Positions 54,106-64,000 of a DNA stretch of 64,000 nucleotides are shown piece by piece. Every line of letters begins with the position of its first letter. The first letter of the stretch is position 1. The position numbers and the translations under genes are program-made. The stretch covers positions 15,704,563-15,768,562 of the forward strand of contig NC_135559.1 of assembly GCF_964340395.1 (NCBI RefSeq), written 5' to 3'. This DNA comes from Glandiceps talaboti. Its lineage: Eukaryota; Hemichordata; Enteropneusta; Spengelidae. The notes beneath the pieces are model-generated. The model was not told the DNA's origin. It did not search any database and worked only from the letters and a program-made list of their open reading frames with translations.

Positions 54106-54367
54106 GGCAAGAAAATATTCGGAAAACCACAAACTAAAACGGATATACAATACAACTATCCCATTCGCAGAAAAGACTAAACAGATACATATATCACTGA
54201 ATATTTTTGCCGAGGTTGACACAAAAAAGTTGTAACATCTTATTTTCATTGATGTAGTCCTCTCACATAAAATATCGCACAAAGTATTAAAAGAGTGATG
54301 AAAAACAACACATAACACACTCTCAGTACGGTGCGTGTGTTCAAAAGGAAGGGGGTGCATTATATAT

Positions 54368-55020
54368 ATTGCATCTGAATGTTCGGGGCCTATAGGCTAT
54401 ATAGTATACTGAATAAAATTGATGAAGTGCGAATGATTGCGTTGGAAACAAAAGCTGCAGTGATTGGCTTAACTGAGACCTGGTTTGATGATTCGGTATT
54501 TGACCCTAAAATCGAGATTTCAAACTATCTGGTTGTAAGGAAGGATAGGAATCATGAAGGTGGGGAGTTCGCATGTATATCCCAAGTGATATAGTGTTCA
54601 ATGAAATGAAAGGTATTATGGAAACAATCTGGGTTGAAATTAGTTTGCCAAAAACAAAGCCTATTGTCATTGGAACATGCTACCGTCCACTTAGACAAAC
54701 GAACTTGTATAATCTTTTGGAGCAGTGTTGTATCACGAATGATCGTTGCGCAGATTTAGAAGTGACCTTGATCAGGGACTTTAGCATCGTAAAGTAACGG
54801 GCTGGTGAGAGCCCTGAAGGACTTCAGTAATGAGTTGAACCTTTCACAATTAACAGGGGACTTTATTATTCGATAGCAGTAAGTCTAACTTAACCTCTGA
54901 TTCTGATCGAATCTCCCAATGTTTGGTCTGCCAACTGTATCATTTGTCATGACTGTTGAAAGATTTGAAAGTCGTACAAGTCATTTCACCAAATATACGG
55001 GTCTGATCATCCTACAGTAG
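54368..55020 (+). mobile_element. LINE endonuclease (EEP) fragment
   Basis: The + strand reads the N-terminal half of an APE-like endonuclease: LNKIDEVRMIALETKAAVIG, then LTETWFDDSVFDP with the catalytic Glu motif (about 54470), then VVRKDRNHEGGE. The frame shifts near 54580 to a second segment with VIGTCYRPL (about 54668). A degraded SDHPTVE (about 55002) marks the final EEP motif. No RT follows. It lies inside the intron of the - Cys-rich gene, in the opposite orientation. Confidence 0.8.
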
Positions 55021-55321
55021 AGCGAGTACGCTAACGTCGCGGGAAACGTAATAACTACAAAATCACCCACTCAAAAGATTTTTTTTTCAGCATTTTCTTT
55101 AAGTTAGAGAAACACCGGAGAGACAATGAAATTCAAGATGTTAAATCATTTGTTGTTTTTTACACTACAATATCCAAAAGTTTATCGCGTCTGGACCAAT
55201 TGTACTACATTTAATAAATGATCAAACATTAAAAATTTAATTTATAACCACCATAAAAGTTTGAGTAGTTGAAATTATGAAAAAAAATTTGAAACATCTG
55301 TCATTAGTTGTTTGTACATAC
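55021..55321 (-). other. 5' part of intron 1 of the - Cys-rich gene
   Basis: On the - strand this begins with the donor GTATGT at 55321. AT-rich, with nothing else recognised. Confidence 0.5.
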
Positions 55322-55581
55322 TTGTTATTGGTTACAGTATGTGTTCTTAGTTTGTTGCGTCCCGGTGGAGAAGTAATTGGGGAAGATACCATGGGTTGAC
55401 CTGGTAGGTGGGGATTATACATTTGAGTGTAGAGAGGATTGGTTGAAATACCCGAAGAGGGGAGTTGCTGCTCAGTAATAGGTGTCGGAGATGGTGACAG
55501 CAGTGGAGGAGATGACGAATGGGGTAGAGGGCTGTCTTTGCCTGCAGGTTCCGGGTCAACAATATCCGGGTTTTCTGCCAT
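55322..55581 (-). CDS. Proline-rich first coding exon of Cys-rich membrane protein (- gene)
   Basis: ATG at 55581 is in good context (AACATGG). It opens 86 codons plus two bases to a donor AACAA|GTATGT at 55322, phase 2. The protein begins MAENPDIVDPEPAGKDSPLP and is rich in Pro and Ser, with the tyrosine-bearing NPLYTQMYNPHLPGQP near residues 48-63. Joining to the exon at 52907 restores an intact frame (AA|A Lys), and again at 52309, giving at least 172 residues. The order is a proline-rich cytoplasm-like N-terminus, then a Cys cluster, then one membrane span. This recalls LITAF-, WBP1/VOPP1- or CYSTM-style adaptors, but signature residues of none of these were identified. The exon includes 32 bases of 5' UTR to an acceptor at 55613 (CCCTATAG). 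Confidence 0.65.
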
Positions 55582-55613
55582 GTTTGATATAGTTCCAGTG
55601 ACAAGTTAAGAAC

Positions 55614-56216
55614 CTATAGGGAAGTATAATAGTAAAAGTAACTGTCTATAATAACAGGTTATAGCCTCATGAAACCATACAAGGCTGTTGAGGCGAAGAT
55701 CAATAGTCGCTACTTTGCTTGTTTTCCTTTTTTTTTAAATGAAATCTACCAAAAACCATTCGACTGTATTAGTTCAAATAACTGTGTATAGGATCAATAT
55801 ACAGTTATCACACATTTTAAAATTGGATATATAATCATATATTCCGATAAAAATCAATCTGTTTTATATTAATTTCAACTAGAGAATCGGTCAACATCAA
55901 AACCATATCAATCGAAGAAACTTCTGAATAAATAATTACTTTAACAACACAACTGCTTTACTCCGTCACTATGGTTACAGGCAACAACGAAACAAGTAAG
56001 AAATGCCAACACAGATGATCGAATCTGGTTAAAACTATCTAGAGTAATACTTGTATTTGAAATAACTGGAAAATACATATTTTATCAATTGAATTCCATA
56101 TCCAAGGGGTGTTTCTTGTAATACAGTATTTCAGTTATGCTGTTAATAAACACTTTTTATAAGTTGCAATCAGTTCATCTGAAAAAATCTCGTCTCAGAA
56201 AGAAAATGTGACTTAC
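55614..56216 (-). other. 5' UTR intron of the - Cys-rich gene
   Basis: It runs on the - strand from donor GCAG|GTAAGT (56216) to acceptor ACTTCCCTATAG (55614). No coding content or repeats were recognised. Confidence 0.45.
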
Positions 56217-56300
56217 CTGCTGCGGAACACAAACGCGATACAATTGAGTCAACTTGCGGTCACGTGACGTATAAGTACCTGCTCTAGCTAGCTACCGTGC
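56217..56300 (-). promoter_or_regulatory. Putative promoter and 5' UTR exon with GTCACGTGAC
   Basis: A strong - strand donor (CCGCAGCAG|GTAAGT) at 56217 marks a probable non-coding first exon. Just upstream lies the perfect palindrome GTCACGTGAC (56259-56268), overlapping a CRE-like ACGTCA, with a TATA-like ACTTATAC next to it. GTCACGTGAC is the core of the CLEAR/E-box bound by MiT/TFE and USF-type bHLH factors (known from other animals). The transcription start cannot be placed by eye. Confidence 0.4.
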
Positions 56301-56474
56301 GATTTTGTACAATAGCGGTCTATCATATTGTCATGAATTTGTAAATACTGTGTTTGGGTTCTGACATGACACTGTTTGTACATGTCGCCAAACACTTAGT
56401 TAGAGAAATCAATATCTTTTATTACAGTAGCTCACATGGGTGTCAAGACAATAGGTACACTGTTATCGTCTGGA

Positions 56475-58245
56475 GATTTATTTATTTATTTTATTCATTT
56501 ATTTATTACACCTTTGCAACGGTACCTACAAAGCTATTAAATAGGATAAAATATACAAACACAGAACAAATACACATGACAATACAATCAAACAAATCAA
56601 CAAGAAACAAAAATGGTACTCCCCTGTCAAATTACAAGCATACTTAATATGCCAATAACTCTTAGTGACTCATACTGGAATTTCTTTTATCCCACAATGA
56701 TCTTATGAATGTTTTTGTCAACTTTGTGACCATTTCCCCAAGGTCATGGTTGACCTCCCATAAAGCCCTACTAAAAAGAATATTGAATTTAAAGTTCAGA
56801 CCCCCAGAATGAAATTTACTGCATACATTATCATCACACAAATGTTTCATTTGAATGCAAGAAAATTATGTAGAGAAAAGCCGGACACATAAAAAGAAAG
56901 TGACAAATATCTTCGACACATAAAAAGAAAGTGACAAATATCTTCTTTCCCTCTCGAGCAGAGTTTACAATCTCCAGACCCTTTATAATTTGTCTAATTT
57001 ACTATATTCCCTTCTATATCAATGGAATTAGATCTAACTTTAAAGTAAAGTGAGGTGCCATGATGATCCTCCAAATCATTTACATAGTTTTCTCTTCTGT
57101 TATCATTTTTCACCCAAGAATAGTGTTCTAAAGACTTCAAATTGTTTACGTTACGTTTAAATGAAACCATCTCATTGAGGTTACTAATGGATTTATAACT
57201 ATTTATCCAATTTGTATTTGTTGGTTGTGTGGATCCATATATATATGGTCTAGCCCGTTCTCAGTGAGGATATTATGTACATTGTTCGGCCAATTCCATA
57301 TTAGCTTTATGTTCCTATCATAAGACTTGTTGAGTTCACTGAAAATCAACTTGGTCCATCTATCATCATTCATTTTCTGTAATCTATCAAGATATTTAAT
57401 CCTTGAATTGTTGAGTATAATCTGTATGTCTGACCAACCTAAATCACCTAATACTGCATGACATGCAACATTCCTATTTTATTTACCCTAAAAAGAAATT
57501 TTCCGAATCGGTATTGGAGACTTTTCAGCTTTTTTTTGTATCTTCAACACTTTGTAGAAACCATATACTACTTCCATAACTAATTGATAGTAAAACAATA
57601 TTTTTCCAAAGTACATCCCCATATTCAAAGCGATTAAAACTATAATGAAGGTTGATAAGAGATTTACAGTATGCAATTAATTTCATTCCTTTCTGATAGA
57701 TCTTTTTAAAATGGTGATGATCTTTTAATGACTTTGTGATGGTTATACCTAGATAATTATACCTCTTAGTTTCCTTAAGTTTTAAGTCACCTAGCTTCCA
57801 TACTGTGACCTTAGTATGTAATTTCCGACCAAAGAACATTATTTCTGATTTAGTTTGATTAAATGATAGTATCCATTTCACTGCAAAATCAGCTGCTATA
57901 TGTAAAAGAGTTTGTAGTTCCCTATGATTGTTTGCTATTAATACAACATCACCTGCCCAAAAAATCCCCGGGGTTATTTGCGTGTCAATCTGAACCCCAA
58001 CGTTAGAATTCTTTAACATTTTTGCAAATTCATTTATATAGATAGATAGAGAAAAGTAGTGGGCTGAGAACACAGTCTTGTTTAACCCCTTCAGTTGTTT
58101 CAAAATAGTCTGTTTCAATATCATTCAACTTAACTTTGGTAAACAGCTTGTCATACATGTCATCGATGATTTTCCATACATGTCCTCTAATTCCCACTTT
58201 CCATAGAATTACTCTAAGCCCATCCCTCCATGATGTCATTCAAGT
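56475..58245 (-). mobile_element. 5'-truncated LINE between the inverted repeats
   Basis: On the - strand it begins abruptly inside RT (SWRDGLRVILWKVGIRGHVW at about 58230). It continues EGVKQDCVLSPLLFSIYLY, then PGIFWAGDVVLIANNHRELQ, where the catalytic ADD box has become AGD. It passes through NQTKSEIMFFG and RYNYLGITI to about 57488. Relics of the C-terminal domain continue (GDLGWSDIQIILNNSRIKYL near 57400) and end in a Cys-rich motif, CKLC..EDICHFLFMC, near 56900-56975. A TAAATAAA-type tail (56475-56513) marks the 3' end. The clade is unresolved. The mutated active site and frameshifts make it inactive. Confidence 0.8.
56882..56944. repeat. 31-bp direct duplication in LINE zinc-motif region
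   Basis: GACACATAAAAAGAAAGTG and the following 12 bases occur twice head-to-tail. On the - strand the unit encodes EDICHFLFMC, so the duplicated piece is the His/Cys part of the LINE's C-terminal motif. Confidence 0.9.
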
Positions 58246-58423
58246 TGGTGTCCTTAATCTCAATGACGTACGGTAACAGTGTACCTATTGTCTTGACACT
58301 CATGTGAGCTACTGCAATAAAAGATATTGATTTCTCTAACTAGGTGTTTGGTGGTATGAATAAACAGTGTCATGTCAGAACCTAAACATAGTATTTACAA
58401 ATTCATGACAATATGATAAACCG

Positions 58424-59689
58424 TAGACGTACTAGAGAAAGGCTATGCAATGGTGGTCGCCGGTAAAAGAACTTGACTACAGCTTTGTGTTTGAAACGGA
58501 TACCAGAGGTTACAAAGTCGTGACTTAATTATTCACCAAATATTCAAAATTAAACTAGTTAATTTAAGTGATATATATGACTATTAATAACAGATACCAA
58601 ACAAATATTTGTAAAATGTCAATTTTTTTAATGCTATATTTAAAGTCCAGCAGGTGAGTATGTATGACTATTGTTCTGAAATAGCTCTTGGTTTTGATTT
58701 ATTCAACATTCTGAAAGGACCTCGACATCAAGGTGTTATTGATGGGAAGTGGAAGAAAAATGCTGAACAACTAATCGTTTCTAGGTTATTTACGGTGAAG
58801 TTTTCAGAACGCGAAGCCAAATTTGTTATCGGTTTGCGATTCTTCTACTTAAGTAACTAAAATAAAATAACGTGGTTTTTCATTTTTGTTTTCAAATTCG
58901 TTTAATCTGCTTCTTAATGTACAATTTAAGATTTACTTATAGAAATTAAGATTTACTTATAGAAATCTTCAAGAATTTCGTTGGTGGTGGTTACCTCGGA
59001 CGTTCATTCTCGCAAGCCAGCAGAGTACATATTTCTGACTAGAACCTTTTGGACGGTGCCGTAAAGAGGCCTCTGGTTTACGACAGTGCTCGATTTTAAC
59101 ATCGGGATTAATTTACAATTTATATAAATCTCCTGAAGTTTATATTGTTTCAAAATTACGAATGGTCGCTCTCAAACCCCTAGAAAGATATAGGGTAGTC
59201 CCGTATTTACACAACCACACGTGTCACAATAAATCAGCGACAAATACTACATATATGACATTCACATTAAGGAGACTTGGGTCGACTCTAGTCCCACTTA
59301 AGTTGTCGAACTGAGTGACTGTATTGGAGCCTCGTTCAGATTGGATTTATTTGTGAAATATATTGTGTCTTAGACCCGACTTAAATCACGACCTACATCG
59401 ATGAGCAATGCTTCTTTACGAAGTACACTGGGACCAGCGTCGACCTATAAATGCGTTCACACTCGTACCCAACTTTAAACCGGGATTAATCTCTCATTTT
59501 TTTGTAAGTTGTCCAGTCCCTGAACCCCTGGACAAACTCATTCAATACAATGTGAATATCATCCCTGTCCGTGCGGTTCAATTACTTGTGTTTTCATGCA
59601 CACATCATGGTATAAGTTAGGTGATTGGCTATATTTTGAAAAACTACTTGTATCTTGCTAATTGCTGTTGTTGTATCCCTGCAAACAAA
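58424..59689. other. Unique AT-rich DNA, no gene seen
   Basis: The only feature is a 23-bp direct duplication (AATTTAAGATTTACTTATAG, about 58924-58966). Short open frames here have no recognisable domain. Confidence 0.5.
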
Positions 59690-59815
59690 TTTTGCCGACA
59701 TCTTGTATATTTTTTATGTCACAATGATGTTCGTGTAGCATACAACAATGCTTTTAGAATATTGCTTGGCTTAAAGAGGCATGTGAGTATTTCGATGTTT
59801 GTACATAGTTATATT
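59690..59815 (+). mobile_element. LINE C-terminal scrap
   Basis: The + strand reads DVRVAYNNAFRILLGLKRHV (about 59727-59786) followed by a degenerate S-x-S-M-F. This is the conserved segment close to the C-terminus of many LINE pol proteins (VAYNNAFRxLxGLPRxxSAS). No RT lies upstream, so it is a short 3'-end insertion. Confidence 0.7.
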
Positions 59816-59875
59816 AGGACATTCGAGAGCAAACAGCGCCCTCTACGCTCGAAATTTTATTTTAGACTCAAGTAG

Positions 59876-60639
59876 AGTAAAAATATTTTAATTACAGCAT
59901 CTTTATCAGATTTGTTGATCTTTAACAGTAAATTTTGGAAAAGATGTTTGATGGATTGTTTTTAACTATGTACTGTAAATTAGACTTTTTGTGTGGGGGT
60001 GTATTTTTTTGTGCAATTTTTAGTGTATGAGTTGGTTCTCGAAATAAATCATTAGTAAATTATAACAGAATATTATACGATGCGCAAGCCAAGTTATTGT
60101 CTTTGAACAGAAAATATGGATTGTATACCCTGGTCATTCTACTTCATGACAACCCGTGTCTACGTCACAGATTCTGCGATGCTCGAAGTATGGATCAAAA
60201 CATTCCAAATTGGCATTTTTTTTCCCTATTTTTCATTATGCTTGAGACGATATATTTATGTTATACTTCAATATTTTTCTTCATTAAGCCAGAAAATACT
60301 CGTAACCTAAGGGTTTGTCATTACATGCCTAGCGACTCGTAGCGACAAGACTCCTTAGGTCACTCGTATTTTCCCAGGCTGAATGAAGAAAATGTTGAAA
60401 AAATATGTACTTGTCTATGATTATAACAATTGAAGATATGTTTAATGACTAGCCAAAATACTACGAGAAGACTGTCTCTACCAAATACAGAGAAAACAGT
60501 ACTACTGTGAAAGATGGGGATTGTTACACTTTACAAAATAATGTTATGTTTATTGACTTAATTTCTTTCTTTGAAATGTACATACTTGTCATTTTATATC
60601 CGGTGAAATTAACATTCAAATATTCAATATCCATATATA
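59876..60639. other. Unique AT-rich DNA, no gene seen
   Basis: Open frames around 60097-60342 lack splice support or domains. Nothing else was recognised. Confidence 0.5.
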
Positions 60640-61007
60640 ATTAAAGTGGCCATATGGATGAGGATTGGGTATTCAAGTTTATTTTTAGATTTTTAATTTA
60701 TAAAAGAATTTTATCATGACTTCCTTCCTACTTGAAAAATCACGGTGAAAAACATATCCCAAGTCCTTGTTTGTTACTCCATATTAATGACTGTGTAAAA
60801 TCTTTGTTATTGTACGTACCGTATAACAAAACAAAATTTGTTACATGTTGTTTTAGCTTTTCGCAATATATTGAGTTACAAACACAGACTTGGTCAATGT
60901 TGTTTCACATTTATTTTTCAAGTAGGAAGCCATGATAAAATATGGTTTCTAAATTAAAAATCTAAAATAAATACCCCAAATCTTTATCTATATATGACCA
61001 CTTTAAT
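60640..61007. mobile_element. 368-bp hairpin MITE-like element
   Basis: The left end, ATTAAAGTGGCCATATGGAT, and the right end read in reverse, ATTAAAGTGGTCATATATAG, start long inverted arms of about 150 bp. Shared internal words are TTTTTAGATTTTTAATTTA, TTTTATCATG.CTTCC, CTACTTGAAAAAT and GTGAAA.AACAT. The arms are separated by a loop of roughly 60 bases. There is no coding capacity. It is probably a non-autonomous DNA transposon; the superfamily is not assigned. Confidence 0.8.
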
Positions 61008-62210
61008 AAACAGTAATACTTATCTACATGCAACAATAACATATCAGTAACTTCTGTAATAAACCTTACTTTTAAACTCTAACTCTTAAGAGAAACAGAA
61101 AATGAAAAATCAAACTTATCTTCATAGATCGTTTAAACACAATAATAAAATATCATAGATTCGTCGGTCCGGGAATGAAACTTGGACTCTGTCAATATAC
61201 CACGAGATAAGTAACATCTTGATAGTAAATACATATGTAAAATCAGGGCGCAATCAATGACGTTTTTGCTTTCCGCAACATTGACCTATCAGTGGATATA
61301 CATCGGGATATGAAAACAAGACTATAAATAAAATATGATTTTATTTCAAGACCATTCTATTGTAAAATTCTTTCATATCAGTCAGGCCTAATACGCCTGT
61401 TTCCCTTTAAATTGGAGAGCAACTATTAATAAATGCGGTAAAAACGATAAATCATTGAACACTGTACAAGAATCGTCAAATATTAGGGCTCAAGCTAGGA
61501 TTGTTTCTATATTTGGGAGGACCATTTGACAACTTGATTAGAGGGGCACCATGTAAAGATAAATGTATACAAATTCACTAGATTTTACGATTTTTTTCAA
61601 ACGTCTAATACTTAATGAAATGTCGTATATAGTAACGATCGTTCTTTTAAACGAACGTTCTTGCATAATTATACCATTCGCAACGTCTTCAATTAATATA
61701 GTTCCATTTCTCTAATTGTGTGATGCATGTTAACTATATTCAGATTCCAGGCCAATTAAAATGGCGCCCTCTCGAGTCGGTATAATCTTCATACATCCAA
61801 GTCGTGTACCGTTATATAGCTGGAAAAAACATTACTACCATATTAACTTTTAAAAAGACAAAATACACATGCTTCCAATTAGTAAGTTTCGTGTATGTTC
61901 AGAATTGTTTATGATAGTATAATACGCCTCTAACAATGTAATCTAAAACAGATTGAGAACTTTGAAAATGAATTTTGGTATGTTGTTTAAAATAAGTCTA
62001 AACCTATTGTGGCGCTTGTAAACTGTTTGACAGTACACCAAATCATCTTTACCGATGATTTCAAATCCACAACAAAAACTGCAAATGAAACAAACTTTTC
62101 AAGCGAAAAATAATAACAATGACGGATTGCTTCATGATAATATATAGTCATCCATAGAATATAGTCTACTACTACGCACCTGATTTCGTACCTTTACAAT
62201 CAGTACGTCC
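61008..62210. other. Unique AT-rich DNA, no gene seen
   Basis: A short imperfect palindrome around 61635-61662 (AACGATCGTT..AACGAACGTTC) is the only notable structure. Part of it may be 3' UTR of the - strand gene at 62211. Confidence 0.4.
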
Positions 62211-62281
62211 TTAGTAAACTCTATAACGTCCTGATCCAAAGGTGGTTATGGACTTCATAGTGGTTACAATTGGTGTTGTCA
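62211..62281 (-). CDS. Putative terminal exon of 67-residue membrane protein
   Basis: On the - strand an acceptor CATTGTTTTACAG precedes 62281. Two bases complete a Val codon with the exon at 63329, then 22 codons (TTPIVTTMKSITTFGSGRYR, then VY) run to TAA at 62211. The tail is Thr-rich and basic, without a second membrane span. The phase agrees with the upstream donor. No homology is recognised, so the joining of the exons is tentative. Confidence 0.35.
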
Positions 62282-62765
62282 CTGTAAAACAATGTAAAAT
62301 GTAGTCGTTGATCGTTTTTTTTTTAAACTAAAGAATCGTACGTAAATTAAAGGACAACATACCCCAGGTCGTTTAAATCGTTCACGCGAATATCATATAT
62401 CTTCAAATATCTTCAAATAAAAATGGTTTTCATTTAAATTTTTCGTCCATAAGAAAAACATCAGCACCTACCAATAGTGCTAACTGTACTTTAAGACTCA
62501 TATTTATTGATCTATCTATCAATTCATTTAAATTTTTGCCATTTAAGCTAAAATAAGTGCATCATCAAGTTTCAATATTACACCGCGTATCCCATACATT
62601 GGTACTACCCATTCCATGTTATGGTCACTAGCTCTGTTTGATACAACCACACAGAAACCAATAAGAAACTGAACATTCTACAGTTTAACAGCAAGATCGT
62701 CATTTCTTACGACAGTTTGTCTACCTAAATAATATATTTAAATGTACTGCAAGTAGACACAGAGA

Positions 62766-63057
62766 CAGTAGCCCCATCTACATGGCACTAAAAATCCTAC
62801 CTGAGGTAGGATTCAGGATAGTTTGAAGCCCGTGTTGACGCAAACGCGTCCTGAAACCGTCCTGAAACTGTCCTGACTTATTAGGACACCTTGAGAGGTT
62901 TCCTGAAACCCTCCTGACTTCGTCCTATGTACTGTCAGGACGGAAGGTGCGACATCTACGCCGCAACCTTCTTATGTGTAGACACAAACCTATCCTACCT
63001 CAGGTAGGACTTGGGACTGCCTCAGGTAGGACAACCTTCATGTAGATGGAGCTATTG
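62766..63057. mobile_element. 292-bp MITE-like element with CCTACCTGAGGTAGG palindromes
   Basis: The ends are inverted copies: CAGTAGCCCCATCTACATG on the left and, on the opposite strand at the right, CAATAGCTCCATCTACATG. Inside each end lies the near-palindrome TCCTACCTGAGGTAGGA (62795-62811; 62993-63009 with one change), with a third partial copy at 63021-63032. The middle repeats CCTGAAAC.GTCCTGA words. The CAG start suggests hAT-like ends, but no 8-bp target duplication is visible. The element lies inside the intron of the - strand 67-residue protein gene. Confidence 0.75.
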
Positions 63058-63328
63058 ATGACAATGTTTTGATGTCGGCATTTGATGTCTGCATGGTCCC
63101 ACATTAGTTCATTTCATTTAGAGTAAAAATATAGCAAGAAACTTTTCATCCAATCTTGTGAAGTGTACCATATGCAGTTTCTTAATGTTTTCTACATGGT
63201 TGTATCACACAGAACCAGTGAATGGAAACATGAAACAGGTGGAAATTATAGCAATGCAGCTCAAGAACTAACAGAATATGATCTTAAAACCACAGACAAG
63301 TAAGAAACTCGTCTGTGTTAAAACTTAC

Positions 63329-63461
63329 CATCTTCCTTGTTCCTTTCTGATGGAGGTGTATAATAAATGGACATAACAATGAACAGAATATACATGACGA
63401 CAGAAAATATACATGTAACTATAGTTGTATATTTTTCAGCTGGCTTCTTCTCTACAACCAT
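63329..63461 (-). CDS. First coding exon of small single-pass membrane protein
   Basis: ATG at 63461 is preceded on the - strand by an acceptor (TTATTTCCTATAG) and a short 5' UTR, implying an upstream non-coding exon. The exon encodes 44 residues and ends AGATG|GTAAGT (phase 1). The protein begins MVVEKKPAEKYTTIVTCIFS, with a basic N-terminus then one hydrophobic span of about 22 residues (TIVTCIFSVVMYILFIVMSI). A polar tail, YYTPPSERNKED, follows. If joined to the exon at 62281 the protein is 67 residues. Two strong splice sites and a clean start support a real gene; the function is unknown. Confidence 0.5.
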
Positions 63462-64000
63462 GTTAATACAGAGTCAACAATCCTATAGGAAATAAATAAC
63501 AAACAAAATATCATGATAATACCACACAATAAATCAACCTGGCTCATTTGCATATCAGTTTGGAAGAAATTTTAAGTTTTGTTGTTGAAATTTATTTCGT
63601 TTCTATTTTTAAATTTAGCAATGGCACATATGGGCCACCGTAATTATATAGTGAGTTCTGCTGTCAACATTTAATATTTTGCTTCGAATATTTATACTTA
63701 GCAATGGTACACAGCGGCCACCGTAAATATCAGTATTTACATGTTCGTATTTACAATTATTCACTGTTGTGAAATCTGGTTCAAATATCAGTCCTGTTTA
63801 CTTTTTGAGAGTTCTGGCACAGACAAGGAAGACACTTTGTCTATGGTTCTGGTAAACTTAAACACAGACTTAAGCTAACTCCTTATATTTCGCCATGGTG
63901 TAATCTTTTTAAATATCGAATACCATTGCAATCCAAAGTTCTCACATTAGTATTATCCTGCCAATAAAGCAATAGGAACTACATGGGCTCATTATCTATA
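63462..64000. other. 5' flank of small membrane-protein gene
   Basis: It holds the acceptor and 5' UTR just described. TTAGCAATGG(C/T)ACA and GGCCACCGTAA occur twice, about 90 bases apart (63617 and 63701). No other feature was seen. Confidence 0.4.

Larger units (their letters stand above)
56316..58423. mobile_element. Foldback element: 154-bp inverted repeats around a LINE
   Basis: 56316-56469 and 58270-58423 are inverted copies of each other. The outer ends are CGGTCTATCATATTGTCATG on the left and, on the opposite strand at the right, ACGGTTTATCATATTGTCAT. Matching continues through GTTCTGACATGACACTGTTT and AGTTAGAGAAATCAATATC to GGTACACTGTTA at the inner ends, with few mismatches. The DNA between the arms is almost entirely a 5'-truncated LINE. 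The simplest reading is a MITE-like foldback element into which the LINE inserted. No clear target-site duplication is visible. Confidence 0.8.

Noticed and set aside
53845-54360. 171-codon - strand frame ending in IKSNQ repeats
   Set aside because: Most of it is the GATTT satellite read on the reverse strand; the unique N-terminal part has no domain or splice support.
55347-55604. 85-codon - strand frame overlapping the proline-rich exon
   Set aside because: It is an out-of-frame shadow; only the other frame joins both downstream exons in phase.
58654-58860. 68-codon + strand frame starting MSMYDYCSEI
   Set aside because: No splice signals, domain or repeat support; length is within chance for AT-rich DNA.

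Overview
The window is nuclear DNA from an animal, most likely a marine invertebrate. Evidence: spliced genes with GT..AG introns, at least eight LINE fragments of CR1/L2-like and other RT-bearing kinds, a Ty3/Gypsy remnant, foldback elements, long microsatellites and AGGTCA-rich dispersed repeats. No bacterial-style operon, rRNA, tRNA or CRISPR array was recognised. The species cannot be named from sequence alone.

Layout. (1) 1-28605 is one uninterrupted tandem array of a ~44-bp unit, roughly 650 copies. It is strongly G-rich on the + strand with about two C per unit, and is organised into nested larger repeats with periods of about 308, 836, 1370, 1762, 1935 and 3089-3133 bp. (2) 28606-35400 is a graveyard of LINE fragments on both strands. 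(3) 35971-41040 holds two exons of a multi-pass membrane protein whose 5' end was not found; its 4.7-kb intron carries an antisense LINE and simple repeats. (4) 42010-45505 has a 50-bp relic of a transmembrane exon, then a 5'-truncated Ty3/Gypsy element lacking integrase but with one recognisable 3' LTR. (5) 46865-56300 contains the most interesting cellular genes: two related, oppositely oriented genes encoding small Cys-rich single-pass membrane proteins (+ exons at 47482-47538 and 48658-48784; - exons at 55613-55322, 52907-52773 and 52309-52188). They share exon phase, the Cys cluster and the GKG-x-x-W start of the membrane exon. The - gene also has a proline-rich N-terminus and an upstream non-coding exon next to a perfect GTCACGTGAC palindrome. 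A large (ATCT/ATGT)n block and an 850-bp (GATTT)n block lie within this region. (6) 56316-58423 is a pair of 154-bp inverted repeats enclosing a 5'-truncated LINE. (7) 58424-64000 is mostly unique AT-rich DNA with a LINE tail, two compact foldback (MITE-like) elements and a two-exon - strand gene for a 67-residue membrane protein.

Gene models rest on reading frames, splice signals and phase agreement by eye; no homology search or transcript data was available. Retroelement calls rest on recognised EEP, RT, protease and RNase H motifs.
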